Assembly: GCF_028606985.1 (NCBI RefSeq)
Contig: NZ_CP117416.1
Coordinates: 1,650,001-1,714,000, forward strand
Direction: 5' to 3'
Source of the DNA: Paenibacillus kyungheensis
Lineage (GTDB): Bacteria > Bacillota > Bacilli > Paenibacillales > Paenibacillaceae
DNA: 64,000 nt
Shown here: positions 28,188 to 37,528 of the stretch, piece by piece
Layout: each line of letters opens with the position of its first letter
How positions within the stretch are numbered: position 1 is the stretch's first letter
Notes under the pieces: generated by a model
The model's input: the letters and a program-made list of their open reading frames with translations, nothing else
Databases searched by the model: none
Told to the model about the DNA's origin: nothing
Translations under genes and position numbers: made by a program

Positions 28188-30001
28188 AGCCTTTTCGCAT
28201 TCGTCTGACATTGATTCTGATGATACTGCTTGGCGTACTCGGTCTAGCAGCAGCACTCACAATGGGACAAATATTCAAAAGCTCACATATTGCCACACTT
28301 GAAGACAATATGGTGCGTGAGATCCGTTTGTTAGAAACCACATTTGATTTTAAAGCAACAGGAACAGACGGTCAGCCTTCTGAAGATGTATTTCAATATT
28401 ATTCGCAAGAAGCCCATCAGATAGGAAATTTAACCGATTCACGAGTGACTTTTATCGAAAAAGATGGAACCGTTATTGGCGATTCTGAAAGTGATCCACA
28501 TACGATGAACAATCATATGGATCGTGAAGAAATTCGCGCGGCTGCTGCGGGTGGGGTCGGTAGTGCGATTCGTTATAGTGCGACACTGGACAAAAATATG
28601 TTATACATTGCAGCTCCTGTACAAGCAGGTAATCTGTTTGATGGATATATTCGGTTATCAATGAGTCTGGAAGCGGTAGAAGTAGGGGTACGCAACGCCT
28701 GGACAGTTATGGGTATCAGCTTACTGATCTTATTTCTAGTCGCTGCTGTGGTAAGTTATCGGGTAGCATCTGGGTTAACCAAGCCACTAGAACATATCAC
28801 TGTAGTTGCCAATCGTATTTCCCGTCTGGATTACGGCGCACGTGTACGCTTAGAACGGCGTGATGAAATTGGTGAATTAGGTAAAGCGATTGATAATATG
28901 GCAGATAGTCTGGAAAAACAACTCAAAATTATTCGCGATAACGAAGATTTGCTACAAAGTGTACTGGCTAATATGACTGGCGGTATGTTGATGGTCAATT
29001 CGTTAGGAAATGTAGCACTGGTGAATCGGTTCGCTGAAGAAGTGTTAGGAGTCAGCTCTAAGCGTCTAACCGGTAAGTCTTATCATGAGTTAAAACGTCA
29101 TTATGAATTGACCAAGTTACTAGGTGAAGGATTGCGACGCAAAGAGCGTATTCATGATGAACAGACATTGTATGATCCAGAGCCACGCTTGATTCAGATC
29201 GATGGTGTACCGATGTTTGAAGATGATGATACGTACAGAGGGATGTTGTTCTTGATTCAGGATATTTCCAATATTCGTCGCTTGGAAAAAATGCGTAGCG
29301 AATTTGTAGCGAATGTATCGCATGAATTGAAAACACCTATTGCTGCTGTAAAAGGATTTGCCGAAACATTATTAGGTGGCGGTGTACAGGATGAACAGAC
29401 GTCGCGTGCCTTTTTACAAATTATTTATGATGAAAGTGAACGGTTGAACCGTCTGATCGGAGATATTCTGGAATTATCCAAAATTGAATCCAAGCGTTCG
29501 CCACTAAACTTCTCACCGATTCATTTACAGCCTTTTTTCGATACGATACGGGAAATGTTAAATTCTTCGGCTGCTAAAAAGAATATTACAGTAGATATGA
29601 ATGTGCCGGAAGAAATGTTTATGGAAGCCGATGAAGATCGATTACGGCAGATTTTTGTCAATTTGATCTCTAATGCGGTAAACTATACTCAAGATGGTGG
29701 TAAAGTTAGATTAACAGTCGAGGAAAAAGGTTCTGACAACGGAGAAGAGCGTATTCTTTTCCATGTGAGAGATACAGGTATGGGTATTCCCAAAAAAGAT
29801 TTACCACGTATATTTGAACGTTTTTATCGAGTAGACAAAGCCCGTTCACGCAGTTCAGGGGGTACGGGTCTAGGATTATCGATTGTTAAGCATCTTGTTG
29901 ATTTACATCGCGGGACGGTAACTGTGGAAAGTGAAGTTAATATTGGAACAACATTTACAGTCAATTTGCCGTTGTTACAAGAGGATGAACCAGATATTTG
30001 A
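28184..30001 (+). CDS. phoR: Phosphate sensor histidine kinase PhoR
   Basis: Sensor kinase of 605 residues. It has TM1 at about 7-27, an extracytoplasmic PAS-like domain (about 30-165), TM2 at about 168-190, HAMP (about 190-243), a cytoplasmic PAS (about 245-345), a HisKA H-box FVANVSHELKTPIAAVKGF with the phosphorylated His near 383, and a catalytic domain with NLISNAVNYT, DTGMGIP and GGTGLGLSI. Domain order and the adjacent PhoP response regulator identify PhoR of the phosphate response. It overlaps the upstream symporter by four bases. phoR precedes phoP here; B. subtilis has the opposite order. Confidence 0.92.
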   Translation: MKPFRIRLTLILMILLGVLGLAAALTMGQIFKSSHIATLEDNMVREIRLLETTFDFKATGTDGQPSEDVFQYYSQEAHQIGNLTDSRVTFIEKDGTVIGDSESDPHTMNNHMDREEIRAAAAGGVGSAIRYSATLDKNMLYIAAPVQAGNLFDGYIRLSMSLEAVEVGVRNAWTVMGISLLILFLVAAVVSYRVASGLTKPLEHITVVANRISRLDYGARVRLERRDEIGELGKAIDNMADSLEKQLKIIRDNEDLLQSVLANMTGGMLMVNSLGNVALVNRFAEEVLGVSSKRLTGKSYHELKRHYELTKLLGEGLRRKERIHDEQTLYDPEPRLIQIDGVPMFEDDDTYRGMLFLIQDISNIRRLEKMRSEFVANVSHELKTPIAAVKGFAETLLGGGVQDEQTSRAFLQIIYDESERLNRLIGDILELSKIESKRSPLNFSPIHLQPFFDTIREMLNSSAAKKNITVDMNVPEEMFMEADEDRLRQIFVNLISNAVNYTQDGGKVRLTVEEKGSDNGEERILFHVRDTGMGIPKKDLPRIFERFYRVDKARSRSSGGTGLGLSIVKHLVDLHRGTVTVESEVNIGTTFTVNLPLLQEDEPDI

Positions 30002-30007
30002 TATTTT

Positions 30008-30034
30008 ATTACATCATTTTACACAGGGTTAACA
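30008..30034 (+). promoter_or_regulatory. Pho-box-like repeats before phoP
   Basis: ATTACA (30008), TTTACA (30018) and TTAACA (30029) are spaced 10 and 11 bases apart, as in the PhoP-binding direct repeats TTHACA-N4-6. They lie between the phoR stop and the phoP start and suggest an autoregulated internal promoter. Confidence 0.65.
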
Positions 30035-30090
30035 TAAGAGTGATATGCTGACATTGATGTATGAAATGCGAACCCTTGTGGGAGGTTATC

Positions 30091-30822
30091 ATGGCTAAAC
30101 GATTACTGGTCATAGAAGATGAATCAACGTTATCTCGATTGTTGTCTTACAATTTGACACAAGAAGGATATGAAGTCACTGTAGAAGATCATGGAAGTGC
30201 AGGATTGGATCGTGCGCAAAGTGAACCGTTTGAATTGATTTTGCTTGATCTGATGTTGCCGGGCATGGCGGGATTAGATATTTTGCGTAAATTGCGCAGT
30301 TCAGGGGTTCGTACACCTGTAGTCATTTTGACAGCCAAAAATGCAGAAGAAGAAGTGGTAGAAGGACTCAAAGCAGGAGCCGATGACTACATTACGAAGC
30401 CATTCGGTGTATCTGAACTATTAGCACGTGTAGCTGCTGTATTACGTCGTGCAACAGGTAGAGAAGATCAACCTGAAGAAGAGTTATCGCATGAGAGTCG
30501 TATTGAACTGGGTGATTTAACGATCTATCCTGATAAATACGAAGTGACCCTCGGTACACAACAGATTACACTGCGTCCGAAAGAATTTGAAGTCTTGCTC
30601 TATCTGGCACGCAAACCAGGAGTAGTGATGACAAGGGACGATCTGATGAATGCAGTATGGGGATTCGATTATATTGGTGGTCAACGTACTGTCGATGTAC
30701 ATGTCAGCTCTTTACGTAAAAAATTAGAACTTGATCCTGAATCGGTACATATCGATTCGATTCGTGGGGTTGGTTATAAATTAGTAGTACGCAAAAAAAC
30801 AAGCGCTCAACATTCCATTTAA
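30091..30822 (+). CDS. phoP: Phosphate response regulator PhoP
   Basis: OmpR-family response regulator, 243 residues. The receiver domain holds LLVIEDE, phosphoacceptor Asp53 in LILLDLMLPGM, TAK and TKPFG. The winged-helix DNA-binding domain follows, with LTIYPDKYEV, LRPKEFEVLLYLA, LMNAVWGFDYIGGQRTVDVHVS and IRGVGYKL. The ATG at 30091 has GGGAGG seven bases upstream; the ATG 30 bases earlier has none. Its last codons form the left arm of its own terminator. It has its own Pho-box-like promoter region 60-80 bases upstream. Confidence 0.94.
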   Translation: MAKRLLVIEDESTLSRLLSYNLTQEGYEVTVEDHGSAGLDRAQSEPFELILLDLMLPGMAGLDILRKLRSSGVRTPVVILTAKNAEEEVVEGLKAGADDYITKPFGVSELLARVAAVLRRATGREDQPEEELSHESRIELGDLTIYPDKYEVTLGTQQITLRPKEFEVLLYLARKPGVVMTRDDLMNAVWGFDYIGGQRTVDVHVSSLRKKLELDPESVHIDSIRGVGYKLVVRKKTSAQHSI

Positions 30823-30845
30823 TATGGAGTGTCGAGCGTTTTTTA
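30803..30845 (+). terminator. Terminator overlapping the end of phoP
   Basis: CGCTC-A-ACATTCCAT pairs with ATGGAGTGT-C-GAGCG, followed by T-run. The left arm is inside phoP and the stop codon lies in the loop. Confidence 0.88.
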
Positions 30846-30947
30846 CATACTTAGCGTATTTTAAAGGATTGATTTTTACATTGATCCTTTAGTCTTAGTC
30901 TATGAGTCTTAAAGACTATATTAATTCGTTAGGAGAGGTTATCAATC

Positions 30948-32135
30948 ATGTTAGACATGCTGATACGTGAACCTGAAATCATGCAGCCGGTTGATATAGA
31001 GAAAGAGAATAAGCAAGCGATTATAGAACATGTAGATCAGATAATAGCAACAGAGGTAGAACCCCATATACACACAGATGCAAAAGAACTTCGTCTACGT
31101 CATTATGTAATAACAGTGCCTGCTATTCGTGCTCAAGAAACATGCCGGGATACTTTTGTTCGGTTCAAGCGCCAGACTCATCTTCCTTGTATTGTGTTGT
31201 GTGATGAACAGGAGCGCCCAGAAGGTCTGGTTATGCGTGAACAATTTTATCGACATATGGCAAGCCGATTCGCTAGTGAATTGTATGACACTCGTTCTAC
31301 AGTGATGTTTAGTCAGTCTAATATGTTAGTAATGGACATCGATACAGAAGCTTGGATCGTGGTCGATGCTGCTCTGGCTCGTGAAGGCGATTCTTTTTAT
31401 GAATGTGTTGTATTAATAGATCAAGAACGATTAGCAGGCATAGTGACGATACGCGATATTATGGAGCTGTCTAATCATCTGCAACTAGCTACAGAACAAA
31501 GACGGATTTCTTCTTTGCACGACACACGTCAATTTGTTGAGCAGATTGGAGAAGCAGTGAAAGTGGTACAACAAGCCGCTCAAGCCAGTCATCAGGAGCT
31601 TCATCTGATGAAGCAACAGACGATATCCGGGCAACACGATCTCAATCAAGCCCATCAACAATTTCAGCAAGTACAACAGTTAGTAGTGCGCCAGCGTACA
31701 CTCGCAGAACAGATGCTTGATTACACAGGGCAAGCAAGTAAAGTCGTGCATACGGTAACTGATCTTGCAGGTCAGAGTAATATGCTTGCGCTTAATGCTT
31801 CGATAGAAGCAGCCCGCGCTAAAGCGGCAGGACAAGGATTCGCTGTCGTCGCAGAAGAAATGCGCAAATTATCTTCGCATATTACGACTCTTTCTACAGA
31901 TGTAAATCGATTACTTACCGGACTTGGTGAAATGATTGGGCAATCTGCTTCGTCCACTCATACGACCGAGACAGTGATGGATCAAAGTATGATCTATATT
32001 CAGCAAGCGAATCAATTATTTGGCAAAATGACAGTCGAAGCAGAACAAGCTTCTCAAAATGCAGAACAATTGATGAAATCGGCTGATCAAGCGGATCATT
32101 TGACCAGTATCGTTGCACAAGCTTTACAGCGTTAA
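30948..32135 (+). CDS. Soluble chemoreceptor with CBS-pair sensor
   Basis: Cytoplasmic methyl-accepting chemotaxis protein of 395 residues with no transmembrane segment. Residues about 45-185 form two CBS-like motifs (HLPCIVLCDEQERPEGLVMR, then FYECVVLIDQERLAGIVTIRDIME), as found in CBS-GGDEF/EAL proteins. A coiled coil at about 195-260 leads to a short signalling hairpin with DLAGQSNMLALNASIEAARAKAA (23 residues, tip NMLALNASIEAARA) and GQGFAVVAEEMRKLS. It should bind CheA/CheW and may sense adenine nucleotides through the CBS pair (inference). AGGAGAGG lies about 10 bases before the ATG. It sits between the phoP terminator and the Pho-boxed pstB. Confidence 0.85.
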   Translation: MLDMLIREPEIMQPVDIEKENKQAIIEHVDQIIATEVEPHIHTDAKELRLRHYVITVPAIRAQETCRDTFVRFKRQTHLPCIVLCDEQERPEGLVMREQFYRHMASRFASELYDTRSTVMFSQSNMLVMDIDTEAWIVVDAALAREGDSFYECVVLIDQERLAGIVTIRDIMELSNHLQLATEQRRISSLHDTRQFVEQIGEAVKVVQQAAQASHQELHLMKQQTISGQHDLNQAHQQFQQVQQLVVRQRTLAEQMLDYTGQASKVVHTVTDLAGQSNMLALNASIEAARAKAAGQGFAVVAEEMRKLSSHITTLSTDVNRLLTGLGEMIGQSASSTHTTETVMDQSMIYIQQANQLFGKMTVEAEQASQNAEQLMKSADQADHLTSIVAQALQR

Positions 32136-32144
32136 TTTATTAGG

Positions 32145-32200
32145 CTTACATTTTTTACATTCCGTTTACAATTCGAACTGATGGGATTTACAAATATGAT
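32145..32200 (+). promoter_or_regulatory. Pho box and promoter of pstB-phoU
   Basis: TTTACA at 32154, 32165 and 32187, in phase with an 11-base period (a degenerate AACTGA fills 32176), plus CTTACA at 32145. TATGAT at 32195-32200 is the likely -10. This is a strong PhoP-binding array. Confidence 0.8.
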
Positions 32201-32267
32201 TTATGATGAATAGATGTAAAAAACATTTGTCACCGAAAATGAATTGAAAATCAGGGGAGTGTACCTT

Positions 32268-33023
32268 GTGTCAGCGATTATACGTATTGAACAATTGAAC
32301 CTGTATTATGAGAAACATCAGGCTCTTAAACATATTAATTTGGATATTAAAGAAAAAGCGATTACTGCTTTTATCGGCCCTTCCGGTTGTGGTAAATCAA
32401 CATTGCTTCGTACATTGAATCGCATGAACGATATGATTCCAGGCACACGCATCGAAGGCGTAGTGGAGATCAGTGGTTCTAATATTTACGGAGAAAATGT
32501 AGAAGTCGAAAATTTGCGTCAACAAGTAGGTATGGTATTTCAACAACCGAATCCTTTTCCCAAGTCTATCTACGAAAATGTAGCTTATGGTCCACGTCTA
32601 CATGGGGTTACTTCCAAAAAAGATCTAGATGAGATCGTAGAAACAAGCTTGCGTCAGTCTGCGTTGTGGGAAGAAGTGAAAGACTATCTCAAACGTTCTG
32701 CACTTAGCTTATCCGGTGGACAACAGCAACGCCTATGTATTGCGCGTGCACTAGCAGGTCAACCGGATATTCTACTTATGGATGAAGCCACTTCAGCACT
32801 TGATCCAATCTCTACATTGAAGATTGAAGAATTAACGCGTGAGCTCAAAAAAGATTATACGATTGTGATGGTAACACACAATATGCATCAGGCAGCGCGT
32901 ATTTCAGATCAGACTGCATTTTTCTTAAATGGAGAAATTGTGGAATCATCCGATACACCGGAGATGTTCTCCAACCCTACGGACTCTCGAACAGAAGATT
33001 ATATTTCGGGAAGATTCGGCTAA
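32268..33023 (+). CDS. pstB: Phosphate ABC transporter ATPase PstB
   Basis: ATP-binding subunit of the high-affinity phosphate importer, 251 residues. Walker A is [21 protein letters not shown] is a PstB hallmark, the Q-loop is [14 protein letters not shown], the signature LSGGQQQR, Walker [15 protein letters not shown], and the H-loop VTHNM. The GTG at 32268 has GGGGAG eight bases upstream; the TTG at 32244 has none. pstS, pstC and pstA are not in this window, so PstB must act with permeases encoded elsewhere. phoU follows after 25 bases. Confidence 0.95.
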   Translation: MSAIIRIEQLNLYYEKHQALKHINLDIKEKAITAFIGPSGCGKSTLLRTLNRMNDMIPGTRIEGVVEISGSNIYGENVEVENLRQQVGMVFQQPNPFPKSIYENVAYGPRLHGVTSKKDLDEIVETSLRQSALWEEVKDYLKRSALSLSGGQQQRLCIARALAGQPDILLMDEATSALDPISTLKIEELTRELKKDYTIVMVTHNMHQAARISDQTAFFLNGEIVESSDTPEMFSNPTDSRTEDYISGRFG

Positions 33024-33048
33024 TACCTACACCAAGGAGGACTTGTTC

Positions 33049-33708
33049 ATGCCCAACCGGAAAGAATTCGACCAAAGTCTAGGAGAGCTACGTCAATTGC
33101 TCACTGCTATGGGAGATCATGTAGTACACGCTTTGGAAGAAGCTGTGCTATCACTACAACGCCTTGATATCGAACAGGCAAAAATAATTATTGGTAATGA
33201 TTATAAGTTAAATGAATTAGAAGAGAAAGTGATGGAAATCGGTTCACGCCTGATCGTAACACAACAACCGGTAGCCAAAGATTTACGTCGTATCATTGTA
33301 GCTTTCAAAATCTCTAGTGATCTGGAGCGTATGGGTGATCTGGCTCTCGATATTGCTAAAGTAACGTTGCGTCTACAAGATTCTACATTGATTCAGCCAT
33401 TAGTAGATATTCCACGTATGGCAGATATCGTAGGACAAATGACCAAAGAATCGATCCAATCGTATCTGGATGAAAATACAGATCTAGCTTATAAAGTCGG
33501 TGTAGACGATGACCAAGTGGATCATATGTATAGTGGAATGATTCGTGAACTGCATAACTATATGATCGATCATGCGGTAGACGGCCCGCAAGTGATGTTG
33601 CTGAATCTGACAGGACGTTATATCGAACGTATCGGAGATCATGCTACCAATATTGGCGAAAGTGTCGTCTACCTTGTGACAGGCGTACGTCCTGATCTTA
33701 ATCGTTAA
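33049..33708 (+). CDS. phoU: Phosphate signalling protein PhoU
   Basis: PhoU, 219 residues, two repeats of a three-helix bundle with the metal-binding type motifs SSDLERMGDLALDIAK and YIERIGDHATNIGESVVYLVTG. It links the Pst transporter to PhoR and restrains phosphate uptake. The ATG at 33049 has AAGGAGG upstream; an upstream ATG inside pstB gives 40 residues unlike the family. Cotranscribed with pstB from the Pho-boxed promoter. Confidence 0.94.
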   Translation: MPNRKEFDQSLGELRQLLTAMGDHVVHALEEAVLSLQRLDIEQAKIIIGNDYKLNELEEKVMEIGSRLIVTQQPVAKDLRRIIVAFKISSDLERMGDLALDIAKVTLRLQDSTLIQPLVDIPRMADIVGQMTKESIQSYLDENTDLAYKVGVDDDQVDHMYSGMIRELHNYMIDHAVDGPQVMLLNLTGRYIERIGDHATNIGESVVYLVTGVRPDLNR

Positions 33709-33740
33709 TGTACAAATAGGTTATATTATAAAGCAATCCC

Positions 33741-33776
33741 AAAGCATCGGACACAAATCCGGTGCTTTTATTTTTT
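33741..33776 (+). terminator. Terminator after phoU
   Basis: AAAGCATCGGA pairs with TCCGGTGCTTT (one T-G pair), followed by ATTTTTT. Confidence 0.88.
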
Positions 33777-33877
33777 GATTAGAAGGGCTTGTGGTATCAT
33801 AGAAAGAGCAAATCTTAATCCTAATCATCAACCAGTACATGGTTAAATATAGAGATGTTCTAATTACAGGAGGTTCT

Positions 33878-36544
33878 ATGGAAAAGTTTCTTTTAATAGA
33901 TGGAAATAGTATTATTTATCGTGCTTTTTTTGCGATGCAACAACCGATGACAACCAAAAGTGGACAGCATACTAATGCAGTCTATGGATTTACCAATATG
34001 TTGATTCGCTTGCTGGAAGAAGAAAAGCCAACACATGTGATGGTTGCTTTTGATGCAGGTAAAATCACGTTCCGTCATACGACTTATGGAGATTACAAAG
34101 GTGGACGTCAAAAAACACCACCAGAACTATCCGAGCAATTTCCATTGCTTAAAGAATTATTGACCGGTCTTGGTATTACGTACTTTGAATTAGATACGTA
34201 TGAAGCCGATGATATTATTGGTACATTATCCCGTACGGCTGAAGAAAAAGGACGTAATGTGCTGATCGTTAGTGGTGATAAAGATATGCTACAACTGGCT
34301 TCAGATCACGTCAAAATTGCACTTACTCGCAAAGGTGTAAGTGATATTGAACCTTACGGCCCAGCAGAAATCGAAGAACGTTACGGCTTAACACCTGCTC
34401 AGATTATTGATCTAAAAGGATTGATGGGTGATACATCTGATAATATCCCGGGTATTCCAGGTGTCGGTGAAAAAACAGCACTCAAATTGTTACATCAATT
34501 TGGCAGTGTAGAAGAAGTCTTAGCGAACACCGATCAACTCAAAGGCAAAATGAAAGAAAAAGTAGAAGCACATGCCGATGATGCTCGGATGAGTAAAGAG
34601 TTAGCGACTATTTTCCGTGATGTTCCTTTTGATGCGACATGGGAAAGTATGAAATATGATGGATTCAATCCGGTGACATCAATTGTAGCTTTGCGTAAAT
34701 TAGAATTTAATTCGATTATTCAGCGTCTTAATCTGTCTGATATTGATGGAGAAGATCTGCATGATCCTGCTCAAGTGGAAGCTTCTGAACTAGAAGTAAC
34801 TATTGTAGGTGAAGAACAGCTTCCCGCATTGGAAAAAGTACTGAATACTGTCGAAGTATTGCATATCGAAAGTCATGGAGATAATCCGCATCATGCTGAA
34901 CTGGTCGGTATTGTATTGTCAGCGCCAGATCAGTATTACTTTATGACACCTGAGACGTTGCTTAGTGAGCGTGCAGCAGGTGTACGTGCATGGTTAGCCG
35001 ATGAATCGATTCCGAAGCATGGACATGATCTACATCGCGCAGACCTTGTATTGTACTGGAGCGATATTCCTTTTGCAGGTGCTTCTTTTGATGTGCAGAT
35101 TGCAGCCTACTTGCTTGATCCTACAGAATCAGGACAAAGCTTAAATGCTCTTGGAGCCAAATATGGTCTACCTCATATGCCAGAAGACGAGACGGTGTTT
35201 GGTAAAGGGGCTAAATATAAAGTGCCTGAAGAAGATGTATTGAGTCATCATCTTGCACGCAAAACAGCAGCGATTCGTGAATTGGTTCCATTACAACGTG
35301 AACAATTGGAACAAAATGAAATGACCAGCTTATTTAATGATCTGGAAATGCCGTTGTCGCGTATTTTAGCGGATATGGAGAAACAAGGCGTTGCTGTAAA
35401 TACAGACGAATTGCGTGAACTAGGCAAAGAGTTTGAACAAAAGATTAATCTATTAGTGACAGAGATTCATGGGATGGCAGGTGTAGAATTTAATCTGAAT
35501 TCACCGAAGCAATTAGGTGAGATTCTATTCGATCGTCTAGGTCTACCTGTAGAGAAAAAAACCAAAACAGGCTATTCAACCAGTGCCGATGTACTGGAAA
35601 AATTAGCACCTTATCATGATATCGTGCAGTTGATTCTGGTGTATCGTCAGCTTGCCAAATTGCAATCCACTTATGTAGAAGGATTGCTGAAAGAAGTTCA
35701 TCCCAAATCTGGCAAAGTGCATACGTTTTTCCGTCAGACGATTACAGCAACAGGTCGCTTATCCAGTCAGTTCCCGAATCTGCAAAATATTCCGATTCGT
35801 CTGGAAGAAGGACGTAAATTACGTAAAGTATTTGTGCCATCTGAAAGTGGTTGGAGTATTTTATCATCCGATTATTCTCAGATCGAACTGCGTGTACTTG
35901 CTCATATGGCAGATGATCCAGGTTTGAAAGATGCCTTTTTGCATGATATGGATATTCATACCAAAACAGCGATGGATGTATTCGGCGTGACCAAAGAGCA
36001 AGTCGATGGCGATATGCGTCGTTCTGCCAAAGCGGTTAACTTCGGTATTGTCTACGGAATCAGTGATTATGGATTATCTCAAAATCTAGGCATTACTCGT
36101 AAAGAAGCAGGCGACTTTATCAATCAATATCTAGAAGTATTCAAAGGCGTTAGCCGTTATATGGATGATATCGTAGTCGAAGCGAAAAAAGATGGATTCG
36201 TTAAAACGATGTTAGAACGTCGTCGTTATCTACCGGATATCAACTCGTCTAACTTTAATCTGCGCTCTTTTGCAAATCGTACAGCGATGAATACACCGAT
36301 TCAAGGTACAGCCGCAGATATTATCAAATTAGCGATGGTGCATATGGATCAAGCGCTCAAAGACCATAATTTAAACAGCCGTATGCTTCTTCAAGTACAT
36401 GATGAATTGGTATTTGAAGTCCCTGCTGATGAACTGGAACAAATGAAGACATTGGTACCAGAAGTGATGGAAAAAGCATTGTCTTTATCAGTTCCTCTCA
36501 AAGCTGAAGTAAGCTATGGTGCGAACTGGTATGAAGCGAAGTAA
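33878..36544 (+). CDS. polA: DNA polymerase I
   Basis: Repair and Okazaki-processing polymerase, 888 residues. The 5'-3' exonuclease domain (1-290) shows LLIDGNSIIYRAFF, FDAGKITFRH, DTYEADDIIG, VSGDKDMLQL and GDTSDNIPGIPGVGEKTA. The middle domain (about 305-475) lacks the DxE motif expected for 3'-5' proofreading (HIESHGDN at that place), as is usual in Bacillus-type Pol I. The polymerase domain has DYSQIELRVLAHMADDP (motif A), RRSAKAVNFGIVYG (motif B) and QVHDELVFE (motif C). The ATG at 33878 has AGGAGG six bases upstream. mutM follows after 129 bases. Confidence 0.97.
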   Translation: MEKFLLIDGNSIIYRAFFAMQQPMTTKSGQHTNAVYGFTNMLIRLLEEEKPTHVMVAFDAGKITFRHTTYGDYKGGRQKTPPELSEQFPLLKELLTGLGITYFELDTYEADDIIGTLSRTAEEKGRNVLIVSGDKDMLQLASDHVKIALTRKGVSDIEPYGPAEIEERYGLTPAQIIDLKGLMGDTSDNIPGIPGVGEKTALKLLHQFGSVEEVLANTDQLKGKMKEKVEAHADDARMSKELATIFRDVPFDATWESMKYDGFNPVTSIVALRKLEFNSIIQRLNLSDIDGEDLHDPAQVEASELEVTIVGEEQLPALEKVLNTVEVLHIESHGDNPHHAELVGIVLSAPDQYYFMTPETLLSERAAGVRAWLADESIPKHGHDLHRADLVLYWSDIPFAGASFDVQIAAYLLDPTESGQSLNALGAKYGLPHMPEDETVFGKGAKYKVPEEDVLSHHLARKTAAIRELVPLQREQLEQNEMTSLFNDLEMPLSRILADMEKQGVAVNTDELRELGKEFEQKINLLVTEIHGMAGVEFNLNSPKQLGEILFDRLGLPVEKKTKTGYSTSADVLEKLAPYHDIVQLILVYRQLAKLQSTYVEGLLKEVHPKSGKVHTFFRQTITATGRLSSQFPNLQNIPIRLEEGRKLRKVFVPSESGWSILSSDYSQIELRVLAHMADDPGLKDAFLHDMDIHTKTAMDVFGVTKEQVDGDMRRSAKAVNFGIVYGISDYGLSQNLGITRKEAGDFINQYLEVFKGVSRYMDDIVVEAKKDGFVKTMLERRRYLPDINSSNFNLRSFANRTAMNTPIQGTAADIIKLAMVHMDQALKDHNLNSRMLLQVHDELVFEVPADELEQMKTLVPEVMEKALSLSVPLKAEVSYGANWYEAK

Positions 36545-36673
36545 ATAGTCTATAATTAAAAGGGTAGAGAAGCGAAGCGGAGGGATGGTAGTTCCTCTCC
36601 GAGCATGTAGAAGGACATCCAAATTCATTCAATATAAAATAAATTTATTATATTAAAGGTAAGGTGAAAGGTT

Positions 36674-37519
36674 ATGCCGGAATTGCCGGAAGTAGAAACA
36701 GTTAGACGCACGTTAAACACCTTGGTTGCCGGCAAAACGATTGATCATGTTACGGTATCTTTACCACGTATTGTTCAATTGCCAGATGATCATAAGCAGT
36801 TTGAGATAGAGCTTCAAGGGCATACGATTGAGAAAGTAGAGCGTCGCGGGAAGTTTTTGCGTATTGTGATGGATCATTTGGTATTGGTTTCTCATTTACG
36901 TATGGAAGGACGCTATGGAGTTTATACTCAGGATGAACCTGTTGAGAAGCATACTCATGTGATTTTTCATTTTACAGATGGTACTGAACTTCGGTATAAA
37001 GATGTTCGTCAATTCGGTACAATGCATTTGTTCAAAAAAGATGAAGATTTGCAGTCGAAGCCACTGATGCATCTGGGGCTTGAACCTCTTGCACCGGAAT
37101 TTACAGCAGAGCAATTTATCCATATGATGAGCAAGCGCCGTACGATGATTAAGCCTGTATTGCTCAATCAGAAGTATGTGGTAGGGATCGGAAATATTTA
37201 TGTCGATGAAGCGTTGTTTCGTTCGGGGATTCATCCAGAGCAGATTGCTAATACATTGTCAGCAGAGCAATTAACCCGTCTGCATGAAGCGATAGTATCC
37301 ACACTTGCGGATGCTGTAGAAGCAGGGGGATCTTCGATCAAGTCCTATGTAAATGGTCAAGGCGAAATGGGCATGTTCCAGCACAGTCTACGTATTTACG
37401 GTCGTAAAGCAGAACCTTGTTATGAATGCGGAACACTTGTCGAGAAGACGGTTGTCGGCGGAAGAGGAACACACTTTTGTCCGGTGTGTCAGCCGCTACC
37501 TACTCGTCAGAAACATTGA
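36674..37519 (+). CDS. mutM: Formamidopyrimidine-DNA glycosylase MutM
   Basis: Base-excision glycosylase/AP lyase removing 8-oxoguanine and formamidopyrimidines. The N-terminus MPELPEVETVRRTL supplies catalytic Pro2 and Glu3, LVSHLRMEGRYG and QKYVVGIGNIYVDEALF are visible, SYVNGQGEMGMFQHSLRIYGR follows, and the zinc finger is CYECGTLVEK-CPVC. 281 residues, normal length. coaE begins 10 bases after its stop, so the two are cotranscribed; the order polA-mutM-coaE is the Bacillus arrangement without ytaF. Confidence 0.96.
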   Translation: MPELPEVETVRRTLNTLVAGKTIDHVTVSLPRIVQLPDDHKQFEIELQGHTIEKVERRGKFLRIVMDHLVLVSHLRMEGRYGVYTQDEPVEKHTHVIFHFTDGTELRYKDVRQFGTMHLFKKDEDLQSKPLMHLGLEPLAPEFTAEQFIHMMSKRRTMIKPVLLNQKYVVGIGNIYVDEALFRSGIHPEQIANTLSAEQLTRLHEAIVSTLADAVEAGGSSIKSYVNGQGEMGMFQHSLRIYGRKAEPCYECGTLVEKTVVGGRGTHFCPVCQPLPTRQKH

Positions 37520-37528
37520 GGTGATATC

